Below the pieces are notes generated by a model that did no database searches, was not told the DNA's origin, and saw only the letters and a program-made list of their open reading frames with translations. From Geothrix sp. (GTDB lineage Bacteria; Acidobacteriota; Holophagae; Holophagales; Holophagaceae): DNA of 5,578 nt. The translations under genes and the position numbers were made by a program. This document shows positions 1-5,578 of the stretch, one piece after another; the first letter of the stretch is position 1, and every line of letters starts with the position of its first letter. The stretch covers positions 1-5,578 of the forward strand of contig JAMPXL010000096.1 in assembly GCA_023701165.1 (NCBI GenBank), in the 5' to 3' direction.

Positions 1-1049
1 CCATCGCCCAGTTCGCCGTCAGCAACTACCACGGCCCCTGGCTGGTGGACATCATCGGCGCCATCGTCTCCATGCTGTCCCTGGTCCTGTTCCTGAAGGT
101 CTGGCAGCCCAAGACCATCTGGCGCTATGAGCATGAGCGCGAAGAAGCCCATGCGGCCAAGGTCGAGCAGAGCACAGGCAAGATCGTGAAGGCCTGGATG
201 CCCTGGGTGTTCCTGTCCCTGTTCGTGTTCGCCTGGGGCACCCCTCAGGTCAAGACCTTCCTGAACGGCGGGACGAAGGACAAGCCCAACTTCCTCCAGG
301 GCTATACCGTCAAGACCTTCGAAATCCCCCTGCTCCACAAGAACGTCATCAAGGCTCCTCCTGTCGTGGCCAAGCCCTCCGCTGAAGCCGCCGTCTGGAC
401 CTTCAACTGGCTCTCCCTCACGGGCACCAGCCTCCTCCTCGCCGGCATCTGCAGCGGCCTGCTGGTGGGCTTCGGTCCCATGGAACTGCTCAAGATCTTC
501 GGCAAGACCGTGAACCGCGTGAAGATCTCCCTGCTCACCATCGCCGCCATGCTGGCCCTGGGCTTCGTGTCGAAGTCCGCGGGCCTGGACGCCACCATGG
601 GCCTGGCCTTCGCCAGCACCGGGGTCCTCTTCCCCTTCTTCAGCGCCATGCTGGGCTGGCTGGGCGTGGCCCTGACGGGCAGCGACACCTCCGCCAACGT
701 GCTCTTCGGCGGCCTCCAGAAGATCACCGCCGAGCAGCTGGGCCTGAACCCGATCCTCACCGCCGCGGCCAACACCACCGGCGGCGTCATGGGCAAGATG
801 ATCGACGCGCAGAGCCTCGTGGTGGCCTCCGTGGCCACCAACCAGCAGGGCGAGGAGGGCACCATCCTCCGCTACGTGTTCTGGCACAGCCTGGCCCTGG
901 CCGCCATGGTCGGCGTCGTGATCTTCCTCTATGCGAAGGTCCTGCCCGCCAACTGGATGCCCCAGGTTCCCGCCGCGCCTGCGGCCGTGACGGCGCCCGC
1001 CGCCCCAGCCGCCCCGGCTGCCGTGCCTGCTCCTGCCCCCGCCAAGTAA
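1..1049 (+). CDS. lldP: L-lactate permease (LldP/LctP family), C-terminal part, 5' truncated by the window edge
   Basis: Integral inner-membrane permease that imports lactate (glycolate in some relatives) with protons. The reading frame is open from base 3, giving 348 visible residues ending in TAA at 1047-1049; family members are usually about 550-600 residues, so roughly the first 200 are missing. The GTG at 45 is internal, because the codons before it ([14 protein letters not shown]) continue the conserved family sequence. Hydrophobic segments lie near visible residues 15-34, 65-80, 136-158, 172-192, 199-225 and 291-313. Family-typical loops are [14 protein letters not shown] (about 226-239) and [15 protein letters not shown] (about 257-271). 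After the last membrane segment comes an unusual tail made almost only of Ala and Pro. A terminator follows directly. Placement beside lactate dehydrogenase genes supports lactate as substrate. The family call is firm; the exact substrate range is inferred. Confidence 0.93.
   Translation, partial: IAQFAVSNYHGPWLVDIIGAIVSMLSLVLFLKVWQPKTIWRYEHEREEAHAAKVEQSTGKIVKAWMPWVFLSLFVFAWGTPQVKTFLNGGTKDKPNFLQGYTVKTFEIPLLHKNVIKAPPVVAKPSAEAAVWTFNWLSLTGTSLLLAGICSGLLVGFGPMELLKIFGKTVNRVKISLLTIAAMLALGFVSKSAGLDATMGLAFASTGVLFPFFSAMLGWLGVALTGSDTSANVLFGGLQKITAEQLGLNPILTAAANTTGGVMGKMIDAQSLVVASVATNQQGEEGTILRYVFWHSLALAAMVGVVIFLYAKVLPANWMPQVPAAPAAVTAPAAPAAPAAVPAPAPAK
969..1043 (+). other. Ala/Pro low-complexity tail of the permease
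   Basis: The last 25 residues before the terminal Lys consist only of Ala, Pro, Val and Thr (for example [17 protein letters not shown]), encoded by GCC/GCG/CCC-rich repeats. The segment follows the final membrane helix and the short linker ANWMPQV. Such tails are typically disordered linkers. It is not a recognised part of the permease fold, and its function is unknown. Codon choice varies (gcc, gcg, gct, ccc, cct, cca, ccg), so it is not a simple recent microsatellite. Confidence 0.8.
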
Positions 1050-1077
1050 GCCGGGCAGCGCTCTGATGTAAGACCCG

Positions 1078-1115
1078 GGTCCCGCCGCGCCACGCCAGGC
1101 CGGCGGGACCTTTTT
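1078..1115 (+). terminator. Rho-independent terminator after lldP
   Basis: A perfect 10-bp inverted repeat, GGTCCCGCCG at 1078-1087 and CGGCGGGACC at 1101-1110, is followed directly by TTTTT at 1111-1115. The 13-base loop could add three inner pairs (1089-1091 with 1098-1100) beside a bulged C. It starts 29 bases after the permease stop codon and should end the permease transcript, fully or partly. Only about 30 bases separate the T tract from the dehydrogenase start, so the downstream genes need either read-through or a promoter overlapping this region. Confidence 0.88.
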
Positions 1116-1131
1116 CCCAGATTGAAGACCC

Positions 1132-1137
1132 AGAGGA
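1132..1137 (+). promoter_or_regulatory. Shine-Dalgarno sequence that fixes the dehydrogenase start
   Basis: AGAGGA lies 8 bases before the ATG at 1146, an ideal spacing. Two upstream in-frame alternatives are worse: the ATG at 1137 would overlap the Shine-Dalgarno sequence itself, and the TTG at 1122 has only the terminator T tract and CCCAGA before it. The ATG at 1146 is therefore chosen. Confidence 0.8.
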
Positions 1138-1145
1138 TGTTTCTC

Positions 1146-4001
1146 ATGAGCACCGCCATCGCCCTATCCCTGAGGGAAGCCCTCGTCGCCATCGTAGGGC
1201 CCGACCGGGTCCTGGACCGGCCGGTGGACCTGATCGCCTTCGCTTCCGACGCGAGCTTCTACCGCCTGATCCCCAAGGCCGTGGTCTTCGCGGGGAGCGT
1301 GGACGAGGTCCGCGCCCTGTTCCGGCTCAGCCGCGAACTCAGCGTTCCCATGACCTTCCGGGCCGCCGGCACCAGCCTTTCGGGGCAGTCGGTGTCCGAT
1401 GGGATCCTGGTGGAGGTGGCCCGCAACTGGCGCGGCATCCAGGTACTGGAGGGCGGCGCCAAGGTGAAGGTGCAGCCCGGCGTCATCGGCGCCCACGTGA
1501 ACCACGCCCTGCGCCCCTACCGCGCCAAGATGGGCCCCGATCCCGCCTCCATCAACACCTGCACCGTGGGCGGCATCCTCTCCAACAACTCCAGCGGCAT
1601 GTGCTGCGGCGTCACCCAGAACGCGTACCACACCCTGGAATCCCTCACCTTCGTCCTGCCTTCCGGCACAGTGATCGACACGGCCGCGCCCGATGCCGAC
1701 CAGCGCTTCCGCGAGGCCGAGCCCGCCCTGGCCGAGGGCCTGCTGAAGCTCAAGGGGGACCTCGAATCCAACCGCCCCCTGGCCGACCGCATCCGCGCCA
1801 AGTACAAGATGAAGAACACCACGGGCTACTCGCTCAACGCCTTCATCGACTACGAGCGCCCGGTAGACATCTTCCGCAACGTGCTGGTGGGTTCCGAGGG
1901 AACCCTGGCCTTCATCGCCGAGGCCGTGCTGAATTCCGTGCCCGACCTGCCGGTGAAGGTGACGGGCTTCCTCATCTTCCCCGACCTGCACGCCGCCTGC
2001 GCGGCCATCGTGCCCCTGCGCGATGCCGGCGCCGCGGCCCTCGAGCTGCTGGACCGCGCCTCGCTGCGCTCCGTGGAGAACCAGGCCGGCATCCCGCCCA
2101 GCATCAAGACCCTGCCCGAGGGCGCCGCCGCCCTGCTGGTGGAATTCCACGGCCGGGACGAATCCGTCCGTGCGGAGCTGGAACGCACTGCCCTGGCCAC
2201 CGCCGCGGGGTTCAACCTCATGGAGCCCGCCCGCTTCACCCACGACCCCGTGGAGCAGGCCCTCATGTGGAAGATCCGCTCCGGCACCTTCCCCTCCGTG
2301 GGCGCGGTCCGCAAGCGCGGCACCACCGTGCTCATCGAGGACGTGGCCTTCCCCATCGAGAAGCTGGCGGATGCGGCCGTGGATCTCACGAAGCTCTTCG
2401 CCAAGCATGGCTACGACGAGGCCATCCTCTTCGGCCACGCCAAGGACGGCAACCTGCACTTCGTCATCACCCAGTCCTTCAACGACCAGGCCGCCGTGGA
2501 CCGCTACTCGGCCCTCATCGACGACGTGGTGGAGCTGGTAGTCAAGAAGTACGACGGCGCCCTCAAGGCTGAGCACGGCACGGGCCGCAACATGGCGCCC
2601 TTCGTGGAGGCCGAGTGGGGCCCGGAGGCCAAGGGCGTCATGGAGCAGCTCAAGGCCCTGGTGGATCCGCTGCGCCTGCTGAACCCCGGCGTCATCCTCA
2701 ACGCCGATCCCAAGTGCCACCTGTCCGACCTCAAGCCCATGCCCGGCGTGGAGGAGGAGGTCGACAAGTGCATCGAGTGCGGCTACTGCGAGCCCAAGTG
2801 CCCCAGCCGCGAGCTGACGCTGACGCCCCGCCAGCGCATCGTGGTCCGCCGCGAGATGGCCCGCCTGGAGGCCAACCGCGAGAACCCCGGCCTGCTGGCC
2901 TCCCTCCAGGAGGTCTTCCCCTACATGGCCCTGGAGACCTGCGCCACGGACGGCCTCTGCGCCACGGCATGCCCCGTCAGCATCGACACGGGCCAGCTCA
3001 CCAAGCGCTTCCGCCGCGCCAGCCACAGCCGCCGCGCCCAGAAGATCGCCCTTTCGGTGGCCCGCAACTTCGCCACGGTCGAACCGGTCATGCGCCTGGC
3101 CCTGCGGTCCGGGCACATGGTCCAGGGCCTCTTCGGCCCCAAGGCCATGCCCTTCATCACGCGGATCATGAAGGCCTTCGGCGCCTCCCACCAGTGGAGC
3201 CCGGAGATGCCGAAATCCGCCAAGGCCCCCCTGCCCGCTACCTCGCTGGAGGGCGCCCAGGCCATCTACTTCCCCGCCTGCATCTCCCGCATGATGGGCC
3301 ACCTGCCCGGCGAGCCCGAGGAGCTGAGCCTGGTGGAGGCGCTGGTGAAGGTCTCCGAGCGGGCGGGCTATCCCGTCCACATCCCCTACGACGTGGAAGG
3401 CACCTGCTGCGGCGTGCCCTTCTCCTCCAAGGGCTTTGACGAGGCGCACCGCTACACCGTGAACCACGCCATCGAGAAGTTCTGGGAATGGAGCCAGGAG
3501 GGCCGCCTGGCCGTCGTCATGGACACCAGCCCCTGCACCCACGGCGTGCTCAGCAGCCGGGGCTACCTCACCCCTGAGAACCAGGCGAAGTTCGACAAGC
3601 TGAAGGTCATCGACAGCACGGCCTTCGCCAACGACGTGCTGCTGCCGCGCCTGAAGGTGCTGCGCAAGGTGGGCTCCGTGGTGCTGCACCCCGTCTGCTC
3701 GGTCACGAAGATGAACCTCCTGCCCCAGCTCGAAGGCGTGGCCAAGGCCTGCGCCGACAAGGTGGTGGTGCCCCGGGACGCGGGCTGCTGCGGCTTCGCC
3801 GGCGACCGCGGGTTCACCCACGCCGAACTGACGGCCAGTGCCACCAAGCACGAGGCCCGGGAGGTGAAGGCCGAAGCCTTCGATGGCTATTTCGCCAGCA
3901 GCCGCACCTGCGAGGTGGGCATGACCCGCTCCACGGGCCAGGTCTACCGCAGCTTCCTATACTTGCTCGAGTCCGCGACCCGACCGGAGGCATCCAAGTG
4001 A
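1146..4001 (+). CDS. dld-II: FAD-linked, Fe-S-containing D-lactate dehydrogenase (Dld-II type; GlcD-GlcF fusion)
   Basis: Probably oxidises D-lactate to pyruvate on FAD and passes electrons through Fe-S clusters to the respiratory chain. The 951 residues have no signal peptide or membrane helix, so it is likely cytosolic or peripheral to the membrane. The N-terminal PCMH-type FAD domain (about 1-265) has RAAGTSLSGQ (72-81), TVGGILSNNSSG (140-151) and GSEGT (249-253). The FAD-oxidase C-terminal domain (about 270-520) has HAKDGNLH (431-438), EHGTGR (476-481) and DPLRLLNPG (507-515). Ferredoxin-like motifs follow: CxxCxxCxxxCP at C542, C545, C548, C552, and a variant at C599, C605, C609 with Asp602 where a cysteine is expected. 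Two HdrB-like CCG modules end the protein (C712, C754-C755, C797; C851, C881-C882, C922). D-lactate is inferred from lldP and lutAB neighbours; the same architecture also serves other D-2-hydroxyacids, such as D-2-hydroxyglutarate in YdiJ-like proteins. It overlaps lutA by 4 bases. Confidence 0.9.
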   Translation: MSTAIALSLREALVAIVGPDRVLDRPVDLIAFASDASFYRLIPKAVVFAGSVDEVRALFRLSRELSVPMTFRAAGTSLSGQSVSDGILVEVARNWRGIQVLEGGAKVKVQPGVIGAHVNHALRPYRAKMGPDPASINTCTVGGILSNNSSGMCCGVTQNAYHTLESLTFVLPSGTVIDTAAPDADQRFREAEPALAEGLLKLKGDLESNRPLADRIRAKYKMKNTTGYSLNAFIDYERPVDIFRNVLVGSEGTLAFIAEAVLNSVPDLPVKVTGFLIFPDLHAACAAIVPLRDAGAAALELLDRASLRSVENQAGIPPSIKTLPEGAAALLVEFHGRDESVRAELERTALATAAGFNLMEPARFTHDPVEQALMWKIRSGTFPSVGAVRKRGTTVLIEDVAFPIEKLADAAVDLTKLFAKHGYDEAILFGHAKDGNLHFVITQSFNDQAAVDRYSALIDDVVELVVKKYDGALKAEHGTGRNMAPFVEAEWGPEAKGVMEQLKALVDPLRLLNPGVILNADPKCHLSDLKPMPGVEEEVDKCIECGYCEPKCPSRELTLTPRQRIVVRREMARLEANRENPGLLASLQEVFPYMALETCATDGLCATACPVSIDTGQLTKRFRRASHSRRAQKIALSVARNFATVEPVMRLALRSGHMVQGLFGPKAMPFITRIMKAFGASHQWSPEMPKSAKAPLPATSLEGAQAIYFPACISRMMGHLPGEPEELSLVEALVKVSERAGYPVHIPYDVEGTCCGVPFSSKGFDEAHRYTVNHAIEKFWEWSQEGRLAVVMDTSPCTHGVLSSRGYLTPENQAKFDKLKVIDSTAFANDVLLPRLKVLRKVGSVVLHPVCSVTKMNLLPQLEGVAKACADKVVVPRDAGCCGFAGDRGFTHAELTASATKHEAREVKAEAFDGYFASSRTCEVGMTRSTGQVYRSFLYLLESATRPEASK
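3986..3990 (+). promoter_or_regulatory. Shine-Dalgarno sequence for lutA inside the end of dld-II
   Basis: GGAGG lies 7 bases before the GTG at 3998 and within the last codons of the dehydrogenase gene. It supports the GTG start and the 4-base GTGA stop/start overlap. Confidence 0.8.
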
Positions 4002-4744
4002 ACGGATCGAAGCCCAAGAAGGTCTACTTCTACGGCACCTGCCTGGTGGACCTGTTCTTCCCGGACGCCGGCATGGCCGGCATCCAGCTCCTGCGCCAGG
4101 CCGGCGTGGAGGTCGTCTTCCCCGAGGGCCAGACCTGCTGCGGCCAGCCGGCCTTCAACTGCGGGTATTGGGAGGAGGCCCGCGACGTGGCCCGCGCCCA
4201 GGTGGCCCTCTTCCCCCAGGACCTGCCCGTCATCCTGCCCTCGGGCAGCTGCGCGGGCATGATGAAGGTCCACTACCCCGAACTGTTCCACGGCCAGCCG
4301 GATGAGGCCCAGGTGCTTGCCTTCAGCGCCCGCGTCTTTGAGCTGACCCAGTTCCTGGTGGACGTGCTGGATGTGAAGCTGAAGGACCTGGGCGAGCCCG
4401 TGAAGGTCACCTGGCACAGCTCCTGCCATGCGGTCCGCGACCTGGGCCTGAAGGGCGAGCCCCCGGCCCTCATCGGCCAGCTCTCCACCGTGGAACTGGC
4501 GCCCCTGGTCCGGGAGCACGAATGCTGCGGCTTCGGCGGCACCTTCTCCGTGCGGCAGCCGGAGATCTCCGCAGCCATGTCCTGCGACAAGGCCACGGAC
4601 GCCGAAGCGACCGGCGCTTCCGTGGTCCTGTCCACGGATGGCGGCTGCCTGCTCAACGTGAATGGCACGCTGGAAGCCAAGAACAGCAAGCTCAAGGTCC
4701 AGCACGTCGCCGAATTCCTCTGGGAGCGCACCCGTGCACGCTGA
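3998..4744 (+). CDS. lutA: L-lactate utilisation protein LutA/LldE (Fe-S, double CCG domain)
   Basis: Subunit of the LutABC (LldEFG) complex, which oxidises L-lactate to pyruvate. The 248-residue length is normal for the family. It contains two cysteine-rich CCG modules like those of heterodisulfide reductase HdrB: C15, C47-C48-G49 and C85 in the first, then C143 (in SSCHAVRD), C176-C177-G178 (in ECCGFGGTFS) and C217 (in DGGCLLNVNG) in the second. These cysteines are the expected Fe-S ligands. There is no signal peptide or membrane helix, so the protein is cytosolic. The start is GTG, preceded by GGAGG at 7 bases; its GTGA overlaps the TGA stop of the dehydrogenase, so translation is probably coupled. 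The end overlaps lutB by 11 bases. The gene is also called lldE; GlcF-like and HdrB-like proteins share the domain, but length and the lutB neighbour settle the call. Confidence 0.94.
   Translation: MNGSKPKKVYFYGTCLVDLFFPDAGMAGIQLLRQAGVEVVFPEGQTCCGQPAFNCGYWEEARDVARAQVALFPQDLPVILPSGSCAGMMKVHYPELFHGQPDEAQVLAFSARVFELTQFLVDVLDVKLKDLGEPVKVTWHSSCHAVRDLGLKGEPPALIGQLSTVELAPLVREHECCGFGGTFSVRQPEISAAMSCDKATDAEATGASVVLSTDGGCLLNVNGTLEAKNSKLKVQHVAEFLWERTRAR
4722..4726 (+). promoter_or_regulatory. Shine-Dalgarno sequence for lutB inside the end of lutA
   Basis: GGGAG lies 7 bases before the GTG at 4734. It supports this GTG rather than the next in-frame ATG at 4821, which would remove a conserved-looking N-terminal stretch (FRDSAAKALLDPQLRANF). 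Confidence 0.7.
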
Positions 4745-5578
4745 GAACGAAATCCACTTCCGCGACTCGGCCGCCAAGGCCCTGCTGGATCCCCAGCTGC
4801 GCGCCAACTTCCGCCGCGCCATGGACGGCCTCATCACCAAGCGCCGGAACCAGTTTCCGGATCCCCGCGACCTGCAGGACCTGCGGGATCTCAGTACGGC
4901 CATCCGCTCCCGCAGCCTGCTCAACCTGCCGGCGCTGCTCGAGCAGTTCGAGGCCAACTGCACGAAGAACGGCATCCAGGTCCACTGGGCCGAGACCTGC
5001 GAGCAGGCCAACGAGCTGATCCTGGGCATCCTCCAGGCCAAGGGCGCCAAGACCCTGGTCAAGGGCAAGAGCATGGTCTCCGAGGAGATGCATCTCAACG
5101 CCTACCTGGAATCCAAGGGCATCGAGGCCCTGGAGTCCGACCTGGGCGAGTACATCATCCAGCTGGATGGCGAAACGCCGAGCCACATCATCATGCCGGC
5201 CATCCACAAGAACAAGGACCAGATCGCCCGGCAGTTCAGCCAGAAGATCAAGGACGCCAAGTACACCGAGGACGTGGACGAGCTCACGGCCATGGCCCGC
5301 AAGGTGCTGCGCCAGAAGTTCCTCGACGCGGATGCGGGCCTCTCCGGCGTGAACTTCGCCGTGGCCGAAACCGGAACCCTCTGCCTGGTGGAGAACGAAG
5401 GCAACGGCCGCATGAGCACCCACGTGCCGCCCCTCCACATCGCCGTCATGGGTCTGGAGAAGGTCGTGGCCCGGCTCGAGGACGTGGCGCCGCTCTACGC
5501 GATCCTGACGCGCTCGGCCACGGGCCAGGCGGTCAGCACCTACTTCAACCTCATCAGCGGCCCCCGGAGCGATGCGGA
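4734..5578 (+). CDS. lutB: L-lactate utilisation protein LutB/LldF (LUD domain, Fe-S), N-terminal part, 3' truncated by the window edge
   Basis: Fe-S subunit of the LutABC (LldEFG) L-lactate oxidation complex in the cytosol. The frame runs from GTG at 4734 without a stop to the end of the window: 281 complete codons plus two bases, out of about 470-480 residues usual for the family. The visible part is the N-terminal helical region and most of the LUD domain, with the conserved GVNFAVAETGTL (205-216), NEGNGRMSTHVPPLHIAVMG (221-240) and a RSATGQAVSTYFNLISGPR-like segment near the edge. The two CxxCxxCxxxCP cluster motifs expected in the C-terminal third lie outside the window and cannot be checked. 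The start was chosen from the GGGAG seven bases upstream and from homology-like N-terminal sequence; it overlaps lutA by 11 bases. The partner lutC/lldG is expected downstream. Confidence 0.93.
   Translation, partial: MHAENEIHFRDSAAKALLDPQLRANFRRAMDGLITKRRNQFPDPRDLQDLRDLSTAIRSRSLLNLPALLEQFEANCTKNGIQVHWAETCEQANELILGILQAKGAKTLVKGKSMVSEEMHLNAYLESKGIEALESDLGEYIIQLDGETPSHIIMPAIHKNKDQIARQFSQKIKDAKYTEDVDELTAMARKVLRQKFLDADAGLSGVNFAVAETGTLCLVENEGNGRMSTHVPPLHIAVMGLEKVVARLEDVAPLYAILTRSATGQAVSTYFNLISGPRSDA

Noticed and set aside
45..47. GTG at 45 as the start of a short membrane protein.
   Set aside because: The frame is open to the left edge and the preceding codons continue permease-like sequence, so it is an internal valine of a truncated gene.
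1064..1072. TGATGTAAG, a possible extended -10 element before dld-II.
   Set aside because: The hexamer TGTAAG matches the consensus at only four of six positions, no -35 element is visible at suitable spacing, and a start there would put the terminator hairpin inside the transcript leader.
1051..1078. CCGGG at 1051-1055 pairing with CCCGG at 1074-1078 as a possible anti-terminator hairpin.
   Set aside because: It is only 5 bp with an 18-base loop and shares a single base with the terminator stem, so it is too weak to compete with the 10-bp terminator.
1122..1145. Longer dehydrogenase starting at TTG 1122.
   Set aside because: It has no Shine-Dalgarno sequence, starts 7 bases after the terminator T tract, and the ATG at 1146 has AGAGGA at ideal spacing.
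1601..2572. A 323-codon plus-strand open frame in a different frame within the dehydrogenase gene.
   Set aside because: The product is Arg/Pro/Gly/His-rich, typical of an off-frame reading of GC-rich DNA; the dehydrogenase motifs continue without interruption through the same bases.
1164..3851. An 895-codon open frame on the minus strand, antisense to the dehydrogenase gene.
   Set aside because: It is the mirror of a GC-rich coding region in which antisense stops are rare. Its product is a low-complexity Gly/Ala/His/Val/Leu/Gln-rich string with no recognisable domain, while the plus strand encodes a complete enzyme with all expected motifs.
3944..5098. A 384-codon minus-strand open frame across lutA and the start of lutB.
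   Set aside because: It is fully antisense to two well-recognised genes, has no coherent domain and shows the same compositional artefact.

Overview
This window is a high-GC bacterial lactate-utilisation locus with every gene on the plus strand. The layout is: the 3' part of an L-lactate permease gene (lldP), a strong intrinsic terminator, a complete gene for a large FAD- and Fe-S-containing D-lactate dehydrogenase (Dld-II type), a complete lutA/lldE gene, and the 5' part of lutB/lldF running off the right edge. Both ends of the window cut through genes. No RNA genes, insertion sequences, CRISPR arrays or phage features were seen.

Region by region: 1-1049 holds the permease C-terminal membrane segments plus an unusual Ala/Pro tail. 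1050-1145 is the only intergenic gap (96 bases); it carries a 10-bp perfect GC-rich hairpin followed by TTTTT and then a Shine-Dalgarno sequence for the next gene. 1146-4001 is the 951-residue dehydrogenase, a GlcD-like flavin half fused to a GlcF-like Fe-S half. 3998-4744 is lutA, overlapping the previous stop by 4 bases. 4734-5578 is lutB (partial), overlapping lutA by 11 bases. The two overlaps, each with a GTG start and a Shine-Dalgarno sequence inside the preceding gene, indicate a translationally coupled dld-lutA-lutB unit. By family precedent a lutC/lldG gene is likely downstream, outside the window.

Together the genes describe lactate import and oxidation of both enantiomers to pyruvate: LldP brings lactate in by proton symport, the Dld-II protein handles D-lactate, and the LutAB(C) complex handles L-lactate, with electrons passing through Fe-S clusters toward the respiratory chain. 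The permease-dld-lldE-lldF order resembles the lactate locus known from Shewanella. Codon use is strongly G/C at third positions. The host could be a lactate-respiring Acidobacteriota of the Holophaga/Geothrix type or a high-GC proteobacterium; this is a guess from base composition and content, not a demonstrated assignment.

The window looks like a conventional metabolic operon rather than a new system. The points most worth checking are the terminator placed between the permease and the oxidase genes, the missing cysteine in the second ferredoxin-like motif of the dehydrogenase, and the Ala/Pro tail on the permease.
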